A DNA stretch of 64,000 nt from Bacteroidota bacterium (lineage in GTDB: Bacteria > Bacteroidota > Bacteroidia > Bacteroidales > VadinHA17), in assembly GCA_029547705.1 (NCBI GenBank), contig JAKPOU010000061.1:100450-164449 (forward strand), in the 5' to 3' direction. The notes under the pieces were generated by a model, which searched no databases, was not told the origin of the DNA, and saw only the letters and a program-made list of their open reading frames with translations. The number at the start of each line of letters is the position of its first letter. The first letter of the stretch is position 1. This document shows, in pieces, positions 38,095-47,085 of the stretch. A program made the translations under genes and the position numbers.

Positions 38095-38802
38095 TTGATA
38101 GGATATGGCAGGATGGGCCATATAATTGAAGAAATTGCAGTGTCGCAGGGTCACAGAATAGGTCTTACGATAGATGTAGATAACTACAGTGACCTGAACA
38201 GCGAAAAATTCAAAGACATTGATGTCGCAATAGAGTTTTCATCTCCGGAAGCTGCATTAAGGAATGTTTCTGCATGTCTGAATATGAAGGCCCCTGTAGT
38301 TTCTGGAACAACCGGATGGGGGAAGGATTTTGACAAAGCACTGGAGATATCTAAATCCAAAGGCACGGCATTCATCCACTCTTCTAATTTCAGCATAGGG
38401 GTAAATTTTCTTTTCCATCTTAATGAGGAACTGGCAAGACAGATGAACCGCTACCGCGAATATACTGTTTCGATTGAGGAGATACATCATACTAAAAAGC
38501 TTGATGGGCCAAGCGGGACAGCTATTACTCTAGCGGAAGGTATTAAACAACTACATAGCGCATTCGATGGATGGTGTTTTGATAATGAGAGATCTGATAA
38601 AAAGATACCAGTAAAACCTGTTCGTGAAGGAACGGTCCCGGGGACACATACTGTTACCTGGGATTCTGAGATTGACACTATAACTCTCAGGCATGAAGCA
38701 AAGAGCAGGAGGGGCTTTGCCCTTGGAGCAGTGATAGCTGCCGAGTTCATAAAGGGCAGGACCGGCATATTCACTATGAAGGAAGTACTTGGTTTTTCAT
38801 AG
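38095..38802 (+). CDS. dapB: 4-hydroxy-tetrahydrodipicolinate reductase DapB, start codon abnormal
   Basis: Enzyme of the DAP/lysine pathway. Recognisable blocks are IGYGRMGHIIEE (Rossmann loop), VVSGTTGW, HSSNFSIGVNFLFHLN, and the catalytic EEIHHTKKLDGPSGTA, and it ends REGTVPGTH...KEVLGF. The frame continues in sense upstream as KFKNIALIGYG, exactly the usual DapB N terminus, but where ATG is expected the codon is TTC, and an in-frame stop lies about 10 codons further up. The only near starts are TTG at 38095, which would remove the first beta strand. It may be a start-less pseudogene or use an unusual start. It is followed by a lepB fragment, the usual Bacteroidota order dapB-lepB. Confidence 0.8.
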   Translation: MIGYGRMGHIIEEIAVSQGHRIGLTIDVDNYSDLNSEKFKDIDVAIEFSSPEAALRNVSACLNMKAPVVSGTTGWGKDFDKALEISKSKGTAFIHSSNFSIGVNFLFHLNEELARQMNRYREYTVSIEEIHHTKKLDGPSGTAITLAEGIKQLHSAFDGWCFDNERSDKKIPVKPVREGTVPGTHTVTWDSEIDTITLRHEAKSRRGFALGAVIAAEFIKGRTGIFTMKEVLGFS

Positions 38803-38840
38803 TATTTTATACTTTTACCGCTTCATAAATAATTAATAAG

Positions 38841-38987
38841 ATGGTTAATCTGCTCCAAGGCAAGTACATAAAGTTCGCTATTGTTGCCATAATCTATATA
38901 TTGGTTGTAGTATGGATAGGAAACTACTGGCTTCTTCTCGGACTTGGGATCATTTATGACCTGTATATGCAATATGACAGGCCTTGA
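38841..38987 (+). pseudogene. lepB: Signal peptidase I (lepB), N-terminal fragment cut by IS982
   Basis: ATG at 38841 opens a 48-codon frame: basic start, then a hydrophobic stretch (KFAIVAIIYILVVVWIGNYW) and LLLGLGIIYDLY. This is how Bacteroidota signal peptidase I begins, and lepB regularly follows dapB in this phylum. From 38971 the sequence becomes IS982-derived and the frame stops at 38987. The rest of lepB, including the catalytic Ser and Lys, is not found downstream. Confidence 0.7.
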
Positions 38988-39318
38988 TATGGGATGAGTC
39001 CACACAGGAGATCCCGGTACATCTGCCAAGGCATCTTGTTTTGAGGAAAACCGCCAATGGTAAGAGAGACTTCTGCATTAGCTCAACAAAACGATTATAG
39101 GATACAAGTCCGGGAAAATCTCTTTGCATGTGCTTGCATACCTATAAGTTTGTTTTCAGGATTTTTCAGGGATTTTTTCCTTTCTTTGTTGTTTTACACT
39201 ACAAATTTGGGAAGAATCCTTTTTATAATACATTGTATATCAAATAAATACTAACAATTTGCCATTATTTTATTAACAATCAATAGTTTACATAATTTTC
39301 TTATATCGAACTCACGTT
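38971..39318 (-). mobile_element. IS982-family element, left-truncated (copy B)
   Basis: The right end carries the same terminal repeat as copy A (39306-39318), and the last 165 bases align with the right end of copy A at roughly 85 percent by eye. The left side begins abruptly at 38971 inside the transposase gene, fused to lepB. On the minus strand it encodes about 55 codons of the transposase middle part (DFPGLVSYNRFVELMQ, FLKTRCLGRCTG, VDSSHIKACHI), which contains the first catalytic Asp. Upstream of that a stop shows that the true N terminus is also lost. Copies A and B overlap by only 27 coding bases (35365-35391 and 38971-38997). Confidence 0.82.
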
Positions 39319-39452
39319 AATTTAAGTGTGTAATGTCTAAAGAATATATTTGATATTTTCAAACCTTTAAATTAAAGTAAAACGGCCGGTGCTGCCGGAT
39401 GTCGGATAACATACAGCTGTTGCCGGATTCCACATATATATAAGGAGTTAAC
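39319..39452. other. Intergenic stretch right of IS copy B
   Basis: 134 bases between the terminal repeat and the next gene. It carries no lepB remainder and no clear promoter. An AAGGAG ribosome-binding sequence at about 39441-39446 precedes the next ATG. Confidence 0.5.
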
Positions 39453-40424
39453 ATGAAAAAAATCTTCCCTGCCATTTACTTGCTGATATTGCATCTGTCA
39501 GGTGTCACTGCACAGACTAGTTTCCCGGAAGCTGAAATCTCGAACGGAATAATCAGGGCCCATCTGTATCTTCCTGATGCTGAAAACGGCTACTACAGGG
39601 CAACCCGATTCGACTGGTCGGGTATCATCACGAATCTCGAATTCAGCGGACACAGCTATTTCGGAAAGTGGTTCGAGAAATACAGTCCCACAATCAACGA
39701 TGCCATAATGGGACCCGTTGAGGAATTCGGGCCTGTCGGTTACGATGATGTGAAAGCAGGCGGGAATTTCGTTATGATAGGTGTCGGAGCCCTTGAAAAA
39801 CCAGACGAACCCGGCCACGGGCGCTTCAAGTTATATAAAATTGCCGATCCGGGCTCCTGGAAAACAGTTAAAAAACCCCGTCAGATCCGTTTTGTTCATG
39901 AACTGAAAGGACCGGATTATTCCTATGAATACAGCAAAACGGTCCGGGCAGTAAAGGGAAAGCCGGTACTTGTCCTGTCTCACAGCCTGAAAAACACAGG
40001 CAAAAAAACGATAGAAACAACGGTTTACAATCATAATTTTATGATTATTGATAAAGCTCCTGCCGGACCGGATTATCTTGTCCATTTTCCTGTGGAGATT
40101 TCCGGCGAAACAGGGGGTCTGGGAACATACGCCCGTTTTCAGGGCAACAGGATTGTGTTTACAGAAAACCTTGCAAAATCCATCATGGTAAATCCGGTCC
40201 TTGGTTTTGGCAATGACCGGAAAGAATATAATTTCAGAATTGAAAACATAAAAACAGGGGCGGGAGTAAAAATCACCGGGGACAAGCCTGTTGACAAGCT
40301 TATTTTCTGGGCTTCACCGAAAACAATTTGCCCCGAACCCTATATAACAGTAAAGGCGGAACCGGGTAAAACATTCAAATGGGAGATTTTCTACGAATTT
40401 TACACATTTGAACCGGAGAATTAA
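39453..40424 (+). CDS. Exported protein, possibly galactose-mutarotase-like
   Basis: A 323-residue protein with a signal peptide (ends VTAQ, residue 21) and a long beta-sandwich-like sequence. Blocks such as NGIIRAHLYLPDAENGYYRATRFDWSG, SHSLKNTGKKTIETTVYNHNF and WEIFYEFYTF recall the aldose-1-epimerase/galactose-mutarotase fold seen in secreted sugar-related proteins of Bacteroidota and Planctomycetes. The catalytic His of true mutarotases cannot be placed, so a binding or structural role is as likely. It has a good ribosome-binding sequence and opens the catabolic region to the right of the island. Confidence 0.6.
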   Translation: MKKIFPAIYLLILHLSGVTAQTSFPEAEISNGIIRAHLYLPDAENGYYRATRFDWSGIITNLEFSGHSYFGKWFEKYSPTINDAIMGPVEEFGPVGYDDVKAGGNFVMIGVGALEKPDEPGHGRFKLYKIADPGSWKTVKKPRQIRFVHELKGPDYSYEYSKTVRAVKGKPVLVLSHSLKNTGKKTIETTVYNHNFMIIDKAPAGPDYLVHFPVEISGETGGLGTYARFQGNRIVFTENLAKSIMVNPVLGFGNDRKEYNFRIENIKTGAGVKITGDKPVDKLIFWASPKTICPEPYITVKAEPGKTFKWEIFYEFYTFEPEN

Positions 40425-40577
40425 TGGTTACGCAACATATAAATCAGCTTACTGGTTGCAATAAACGCTCCCGAAGCGGAAAATAGCTGTAAGACCATGA
40501 AGGGAACCCGGACGGAAGAATGTATACAGCAAAAGCAAGGAACAAAACAAAATAAAACTGAACTGAACACGATATTC

Positions 40578-41162
40578 ATGCCAAAACCCGGGATTTTTTT
40601 TAAAAGGAATATTTACTGGCAGCTTTTCGCTGTTTTTTTCCGGATAGGTTCCTTCACTATCGGAGGAGGCTATGCCATGATTCCGCTTATCCGGAAAGAG
40701 GTGGTCGACAGGAAAAAATGGATAGGAGAAAAGGAATTTGTTGACATGCTTGCCATGGCACAATCCGCCCCGGGCATGATTGCCGTCAATACCGCTATTT
40801 TCGTGGGCTACAAGGTAAAGGGTTTCCGCGGCAGCCTTGCAACAACACTGGGAAGCGTGATCCCTGCCTTTGTGATTATCCTTCTGATAGCAATGTTTTT
40901 TGGTGAATTCCGGAAAAATGAAACTGTTGCTTCAGTTTTTACGGGAATACGGCCCGCTGTGGTGGCACTTATTGCAGCTTCCCTCTACAACTTGTCCGGA
41001 GCAGCAGGAATCACCTGGAAAACTGCTGTCATTCCCCTTGCAGTCGTACTGCTCATCTGGCTTGCACATATTTCTCCGGCATGGATTGTGCTGGCAGCAA
41101 TTCCGGGCGGAATAGCCTGGGGGCATTTCAGGGCAAAACAGATCAATAAGAAAAAAGAATGA
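40578..41162 (+). CDS. Chromate-transporter family protein, first half-size subunit
   Basis: A 194-residue membrane protein from ATG 40578 (the frame is open 27 codons earlier, but those residues are hydrophilic and atypical). FFRIGSFTIGGGYAMIPLIRKEVV and AMAQSAPGMIAVNTAIFVGYKVKGFRG are the CHR-domain signatures. It overlaps the next CHR gene by four bases (ATGA). Half-size CHR proteins work as pairs of opposite topology. Chromate export is the named function, but in anaerobes the true anion is often unknown. Confidence 0.88.
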   Translation: MPKPGIFFKRNIYWQLFAVFFRIGSFTIGGGYAMIPLIRKEVVDRKKWIGEKEFVDMLAMAQSAPGMIAVNTAIFVGYKVKGFRGSLATTLGSVIPAFVIILLIAMFFGEFRKNETVASVFTGIRPAVVALIAASLYNLSGAAGITWKTAVIPLAVVLLIWLAHISPAWIVLAAIPGGIAWGHFRAKQINKKKE

Positions 41163-41689
41163 ACCCCGAAATATACATCCAGCTTTTTATCTCCTTCTTC
41201 AAAATCGGCCTCTTCGGCTTTGGGGGCGGCTACGCCATCATCTCACTTATTCAGTATGAAATTGAGCACTATGGCTGGATGACGCCGGCCGAATTTACTG
41301 ATATCATTGCCATTTCGCAGATGACACCCGGCCCTATAGGTATCAACAGTGCCACCTACGTGGGCTATACCGCTTCCGGTTCGGTGCTTGGTTCGCTTGT
41401 TGCCACTTTTGCTATCACACTCCCCTCCTTTCTGGTTATGCTGACACTGGTGCGCCTGTTTTTCCTTCTGAAGGGGAACAAATACCTGAATTACGCTTTT
41501 CAGGGTCTCCGGCCCGTGGTAATAGGACTGATAGGCGCAGCTGCGGTATTGCTGATGAACAAGGAAAATTTTGTCGATTACAAAAGCATCCTGATTTTTA
41601 TAGCAGCATTTCTTCTGTCAGTAAAAACCAAGATGCATCCTATTGCGCTGATTCTCCTGGCAGGTTTGGCAGGATGGCTGCTTCACTGA
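41159..41689 (+). CDS. Chromate-transporter family protein, second half-size subunit
   Basis: A 176-residue CHR-domain protein with FFKIGLFGFGGGYAIISLIQYEI and AISQMTPGPIGINSATYVGYTASG, and about five membrane helices. Its start codon overlaps the stop of the first subunit, which indicates coupled translation and a two-protein transporter. No regulator of the chromate type lies next to it. Confidence 0.88.
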   Translation: MNPEIYIQLFISFFKIGLFGFGGGYAIISLIQYEIEHYGWMTPAEFTDIIAISQMTPGPIGINSATYVGYTASGSVLGSLVATFAITLPSFLVMLTLVRLFFLLKGNKYLNYAFQGLRPVVIGLIGAAAVLLMNKENFVDYKSILIFIAAFLLSVKTKMHPIALILLAGLAGWLLH

Positions 41690-41785
41690 TTTTGCAGGCA
41701 TTTCATTGTCTCTCCTCATCATAATATGATATCTTTAGATAATCATACCAGACAGGGTATCTTTATAGCTAAAGCGGAAAACAAC

Positions 41786-44541
41786 ATGAAAAAAATTACA
41801 GGCCTGCTTACTGCAATTCTTCTTATTGCAGCAGCAAACGGACAAAAGGCAGAGATTGTCTATCTCTCAGGAACAGACAATGAAAATACGGTACTATGGG
41901 ATTTTTTCTGTACCGGAGGACAAAACAGCGGTAAATGGACAAAAATACCCGTACCCTCAAACTGGGAGCTGCAGGGTTTCGGAACATACAATTACGGAAA
42001 TGATAAACAACAGGCTGACGAAAAGGGCCTGTACAGACATGAGTTTACTGTCCCGGCTGCTGCAGGTAAAAGAAGGATATTCCTTGTATTTGAAGGATCC
42101 ATGACTGACACGGAGGTCCGGGTAAACGGAAAGCCGGCAGGAACCGTCCATCAGGGTGCATTTTACAGATTCTCCTATGAAATCACCTCCCTGATAAAAC
42201 CCCGTGGCAGCAACCTGCTTGAGGTAACTGTCAGCAAAAAGTCAGCTGATGAAAGTATCAACAGGGCAGAACGTGAAGCGGATTACTGGATATTCGGAGG
42301 CATTCACCGTCCTGTTTACCTTAAAATAGTACCCTATGAATTCATTGAACATGTTGCAGTGAATGCTGAAGCTGACGGAGATTTCACTGCAGAATTAACT
42401 CTTAAGGGCTGTTCCGGGACAAGAAGCATTGAAGCAATGATTATGACACCCGATGGCAGAGCTGTTGCAGGCCCTTTTACCACCGGAGTGAAAAAAGGTC
42501 AGACCCGTGTCCTGATCAGGGGAAAGGCTGATAAGCCGAAACAGTGGACTCCGGAATCGCCCGACCTATACAGGGCGGTTTTCAGACTGAAGGACAAGGA
42601 TGCAATACTGTATGAAACAGAAGAGCGTATCGGATTCAGAACAGTTGAGGTAAGACAGAATGACGGAATTTATGTGAATGGTGTCAGAGTCATGTTCCGG
42701 GGAATATGCCGCCATAATTCCTGGCCTTCCTCCGGCAAAACGACAAGCAAAAAAATAAGTATCCTGGATGTCAATCTGATGAAAGACATGAATGTAAATG
42801 CCGTAAGGATGACTCACTACCCTCCCGACAAGCATTTTCTGGAAGTATGTGATTCACTCGGGCTTTTTGTTATTAATGAGTTGTCCGGATGGCAGGCCTA
42901 TTATGATACCGGACCAGGCAGGAAACTGGTGAGGGAACTTGTTGAAAGGGATGTTAACCACCCCTGCATCATTCTTTGGGCCAACGGGAATGAAAGGGGT
43001 TTCAACCCTGAACTGAGGGAAGAGTTTGCAAAATACGATCCGCAGAAACGCCTGGTTATAGAACCCATATCCAACTTTAATGGAATGGACACAAAACATT
43101 ATATTCCATATAATTACGGTGTTTCAACATTTTTTAACGGACGTGATATTTTCTTTCCGACGGAATGGCTTCACGGTTGTTATGACGGGGGAAGCGGTGC
43201 CGGCCTGGATGATTACTGGAATCTCATGCTTTCAAATCCACTCTCCGCTGGAGGCTTCCTGTGGCTGTTCGCTGATGAGGGGGTTGTGAGGACCGACAGG
43301 AAGGATTCCATTGATACCGCTGGCAATCAGGCTCCTGACGGCATTGTCGGGCCTTACCGCGAGAAAGAGGGAAGCTGGTTTACAGTAAGGGATGTCTGGT
43401 CTCCGCTCTGGCTGGAAAGAAAAATAATCACACCAGAATTTGACGGCAGACTGAAAATTGAAAACCGCTTTCTCTACACTTCACTTGACAAATGCAGGTT
43501 ATCCTATTACTTAATAAAATTTTCGGATTCTTTTCCCGTATCTGTCACTCAGTCAGAAAAGCAACAAATAGACATACCTCCGCTCCGGCCGGGGCAGCGC
43601 GACCAGGTGCAGCTCAGTCTGCAAGCCGGATGGAATGACTATGATGCTATCCGCATAGATGCCGAAGATCCTTCCGGAAGACTGATAAACAGCTGGTCAT
43701 TTGGTCATTCAATATTACCGGCCCGTCGGAGATGGCTGAAAGAATTGTAAGAAAAACAGATGAAAAAGTTGTGTCTGCTGTGAAAGATGATCACATCTCT
43801 CTTTCTTCAGGAGGCACCGAAGTGCTGATAAACCTTAAAAACGGATTAATAGCCGGGGCTTCGAGAGATGGCAGAAGCAGTAACTTCACTGACGGACCCC
43901 GTTTTGTCGGAATAAGTTCTGTTCCCTCTGAGGTACGGCATTATGAATCCCCTGACGGGTATGTGGTTGAGGCTCTCTATCCGGGAAGGTCCGGAGGCAG
44001 CGTGAAATGGACAATGCTGCCGGGCGGATGGCTCAGGCTGGACTATGGCTACCGCCCGGCCGGACTGCAGGATCTTCTGGGAATAACCTTCTCCTTCAGC
44101 GAAGAAACGGTAAAGGATGCCTTTCTGATGGCAAACGGTCCCTACCGGGTATGGAAAAACCGCCTTAAAGGCCCTTTGTTCGGTGTGTACCACAAGGAAT
44201 ACAACAATACTGTAACTGGTGAATCCTGGGATTATCCGGAATTCAAGGGTTATTATTCCAATTTTTATGCAGTGAGAATCGGTACCGCTGATCTCCCTTT
44301 AACAATAGTCAGTTCAACAAATGATATTTATCTTCATCTTTTCACTCCGCAAAATCCCGGACATGCATCAGGCTGGGTTACCCCGGAATTCCCGGAAGGA
44401 AATATTTCCCTTCTCAACAGCATATCTCCGATAGGAACAAAATTCAATCCACCCGAATCACTGGGCCCCGGGTCACAAAAAAACAGCTACCGCGAGGCAA
44501 AACCTCTCGGGGGCACAATCTATTTCAGGTTCGGAGACTAA
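41786..44541 (+). pseudogene. Glycoside hydrolase family 2 enzyme, frameshifted by an 8-bp duplication
   Basis: Exported GH2 enzyme read as two pieces, 41786-43750 and 43732-44541. The signal is MKKITGLLTAILLIAAANG; I prefer ATG 41786 to the ATG 20 codons upstream. The first piece has the sugar-binding domain, Ig-like domain and TIM barrel: RGICRHNSWP, ILWANGNERG (acid/base Glu) and FPTEWLHG (probable nucleophile). The second piece is the C-terminal beta-sandwich (GPRFVGISS...). At 43694-43709 TGGTCATT occurs twice in tandem. Removing one copy joins the frames perfectly (SWSFNITGPSEMAERIVRKT) and gives a protein of about 915 residues from 41786. It could be a pseudogene, a phase-variable gene or a sequencing error. 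Probably acts on beta-galactoside or related glycans. Confidence 0.85.
43694..43709 (+). repeat. Tandem duplication (TGGTCATT)2 causing a frameshift
   Basis: Two exact adjacent copies of an 8-bp unit inside the GH2 gene. With one copy the reading frames of the two GH2 pieces are continuous; with two copies translation of the first piece ends at 43750. Confidence 0.9.
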
Positions 44542-44632
44542 GAATAATCCGGGAACGTAAGGATTTACAATTTAAGTTAAGCTGTGATAATGATGGCATG
44601 AAGCTGTTGTTTGCCTATATTTGAATAATCGT

Positions 44633-44806
44633 ACATTAAAAACCCTGCAACATTAAAACCCAGTAACATCAAAACCCTGCAACATCAAAACCCAGTAACA
44701 TCAAAACTTCGTAACATCAAAACCCAGTAACATCAAAAACCTGTAACATAAAATCCTTGTAACATCAAAACCTTGTCATATTAAAACCCTGTCATATTAA
44801 AACCGG
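44633..44806 (+). repeat. 16-bp tandem repeat array (minisatellite)
   Basis: Ten full and one partial copies of a 16-bp unit with consensus ACATCAAAACCCWGTA (first copy 17 bp), diverging slightly towards the right where ATATTAAAACCCTGTC appears. The array ends 11 bases before the start codon of the next gene and fills most of the gap after the GH2 gene. There are no unique spacers, so it is not CRISPR, and it is not coding. Confidence 0.93.
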
Positions 44807-44817
44807 AACCACATATC

Positions 44818-47070
44818 ATGAAACAGCTCAGTTTATTATTCCTGATTGCAGGATTTGTTCTGACTACAGCCTGTAATCAAAAAAATTCAGTCAGCGACGG
44901 CGATATCATAATTGAGAACGATCAGGCCAGGCTGGTTATCTCAGCTGACGGCACCACAAAAAGTCTTGTTTACAGGCCCGGCAAAACCGAATGCCTGATA
45001 CAGGGCGGGAAGATACCCTTCAGTACAATCACCGAACCGCGTCCCTACCAGAATGAGGTCAAACTGGCATATCCAAACAAAAAGACCACCTTCAGATCAA
45101 ACAGTGTAAGGCAGGAGGGCGACAGGCTGATAATAGGATACGAGCTTATTCCCTGGGAAGCTACGGTATCATTCCGGGTAACTGCTGATTATATAGCTTT
45201 TACCCTTGAGGAGTTTAACCTCACGGAGCCATATGGCATAACGATGACAGAACCCCCCATATCCGAAATGTGGTTTCTTCGCCTTCCCGTCAGGAACCTC
45301 GGTCACTGGGGCGACTGGCTGAATGTGATATGGAACGAAAAAGTGGCTGTGTGCGTGTTAGCTGCAGAACCTTGTGCCAATGCTGATTCGGAAGAAGGCG
45401 ATGGCTATCGCATCCTTCAGGCAGGAGTGGATGAAAAGGTTAAACTGACTGATGTCACAGCCGTTCTTCTGACATGCTCCCGTGATCAGCTGCTTGACAA
45501 AATAGCCGTTGTGGAAAAGGATTACGGCCTGCCCGCTGGTGCTGACAGCAGAAGAAGTAATCTCTATAATGCTTCATATTACTGGACGTCAAACATTACG
45601 CCCCTCAATGCCGATGAACACATAAAATATGCAAGGATGGGGGGATTCAGACTGATGAACATTTACTATCCGGCCTTCCTCGAAAGCAGAGGCTACAGGC
45701 TGATCGGAAACTATGATGTATACAGGCCTGAGTATCCCAACGGCAAGGACGATCTGAAAGCAATGCTTCAAAAGATAAAGGATGCCGGCATCACTCCCGG
45801 ATGCCATTTCCTTCACAGCCATATCGGAAGAGACAGCAGGTACGTGACTCCCGTGGCTGATCACAGGCTGAACCTGCTCAGGGTTTTCACCCTTGCAAAA
45901 CCACTGGGCAAAACGGATACAGTCATTTACGTGGAACAGAATCCTCAGAACTCAACCATGGCGGGAAACAGGAAAGTACTGAAAATAGGCGGAGAACTTG
46001 TTTCGTACGAGACCTATACCACAACTCCCCCGTACAGCTTCCGGGGTTGCGTGAGAGGGATTGACAATACCGGGACCGGGGCGCATCCGGCGGGCTATAT
46101 GTTCGGACTGCTGGATGTCAGCGAGTTCGGGGCAACAAGTGTCTATATCGACCAGTATTCCGGTCTGCAGGATGAGATTGCCGGTTATATAGCAGATCTG
46201 TGGGATGCGGGGTTTGAATTTATTTACTTCGACGGATCAGAGGGAGTCAATCCTCCTTTCTGGTTTCATGTTGCCAACGCTCAGTGGAGGGTATTCAGCA
46301 AACTGAAACCCGAACCCATATTTGCGGAAGGTGCGGCAAAGACCCATTTCAGCTGGCATATGCTTTCAGGAGGAAACGCCTTTGACGTTTTCCCCCCTGA
46401 AAAGCTCAAGGAAGAAACCATAAAACATCCTTTCCGGGAAGCACCCAGGATGCGGGATAATTTAACACGGCTGAATTTCGGCTGGCTGGGATACTGGCTT
46501 CCGGATGAGAAGACCATCGGAACACAGCCTGATCAGCTTGAATTTGTGACAAGCAAGGCAGCTGCATGGGACTGCCCCGTATCCATTCATGCCTATCCCG
46601 CAACCCTTGCAAGACATCCGAGAACGGAAGACAACTTTGAGGTTTTCAGAAGGTGGGAAGAGGTACGGGCAAGGAAGTGGCTGACGGAAGACCAGAAGAA
46701 GATGCTGCAGGATCCGGATCAGGAATTTATGCTGCTGCTGAATGAAAAAAACGATTTCGAACTGGTGGCCTGCGATCAGATAGAAGATGTTGCCGGCGGC
46801 AGCAGGGAGGTGATCGCTTTTACCTTCCGGAGAAACAGGGATCTTTATGCATGTTACTGGCATATATCCGGCGACAGGAAACTGGAACTGCCACTGCGGG
46901 CCGCTGATCTGACCCTTATGGAAAACCTCGGAAGCACAATACGGGTACAGGCAGCTGAAAACGATGCCGGAACCGTACTTCCTGCGGGTAAGCGCAGGTA
47001 TATCAGGGTCACAAACATGAAGCTCAGCGACCTTCAGACTGCATTCCGCAATGCCAGGATAATTGATTAG
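44818..47070 (+). CDS. Large lipoprotein, unclassified glycosidase-like TIM-barrel protein
   Basis: A 750-residue lipoprotein (lipobox TTAC, Cys19). An N-terminal beta-sandwich (about 25-235) leads to a TIM-barrel-like centre (about 245-600) with RLMNIYYPAFLESRGY, AGITPGCHFLHSHIG and the strand-end acidic stretch FEFIYFDGSEGVNPPFW, where catalytic acids would sit. A C-terminal beta domain follows. This build is that of secreted clan-D/A-like glycoside hydrolases, but I cannot assign a CAZy family. The 16-bp repeat array occupies its 5' untranslated region, which may affect expression. Substrate unknown; the neighbours suggest a complex plant, algal or host glycan. Confidence 0.6.
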   Translation: MKQLSLLFLIAGFVLTTACNQKNSVSDGDIIIENDQARLVISADGTTKSLVYRPGKTECLIQGGKIPFSTITEPRPYQNEVKLAYPNKKTTFRSNSVRQEGDRLIIGYELIPWEATVSFRVTADYIAFTLEEFNLTEPYGITMTEPPISEMWFLRLPVRNLGHWGDWLNVIWNEKVAVCVLAAEPCANADSEEGDGYRILQAGVDEKVKLTDVTAVLLTCSRDQLLDKIAVVEKDYGLPAGADSRRSNLYNASYYWTSNITPLNADEHIKYARMGGFRLMNIYYPAFLESRGYRLIGNYDVYRPEYPNGKDDLKAMLQKIKDAGITPGCHFLHSHIGRDSRYVTPVADHRLNLLRVFTLAKPLGKTDTVIYVEQNPQNSTMAGNRKVLKIGGELVSYETYTTTPPYSFRGCVRGIDNTGTGAHPAGYMFGLLDVSEFGATSVYIDQYSGLQDEIAGYIADLWDAGFEFIYFDGSEGVNPPFWFHVANAQWRVFSKLKPEPIFAEGAAKTHFSWHMLSGGNAFDVFPPEKLKEETIKHPFREAPRMRDNLTRLNFGWLGYWLPDEKTIGTQPDQLEFVTSKAAAWDCPVSIHAYPATLARHPRTEDNFEVFRRWEEVRARKWLTEDQKKMLQDPDQEFMLLLNEKNDFELVACDQIEDVAGGSREVIAFTFRRNRDLYACYWHISGDRKLELPLRAADLTLMENLGSTIRVQAAENDAGTVLPAGKRRYIRVTNMKLSDLQTAFRNARIID

Positions 47071-47085
47071 ACCAGCCGGACCAGG

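Noticed and set aside
43732..44541. Separate gene downstream of the GH2 enzyme
   Set aside because: It has no signal peptide or start signal of its own, overlaps the previous frame, and joins it perfectly once one copy of the 8-bp duplication is removed.
44633..44806. CRISPR array
   Set aside because: The 16-bp units follow each other directly with no unique spacers, and no cas genes are present.
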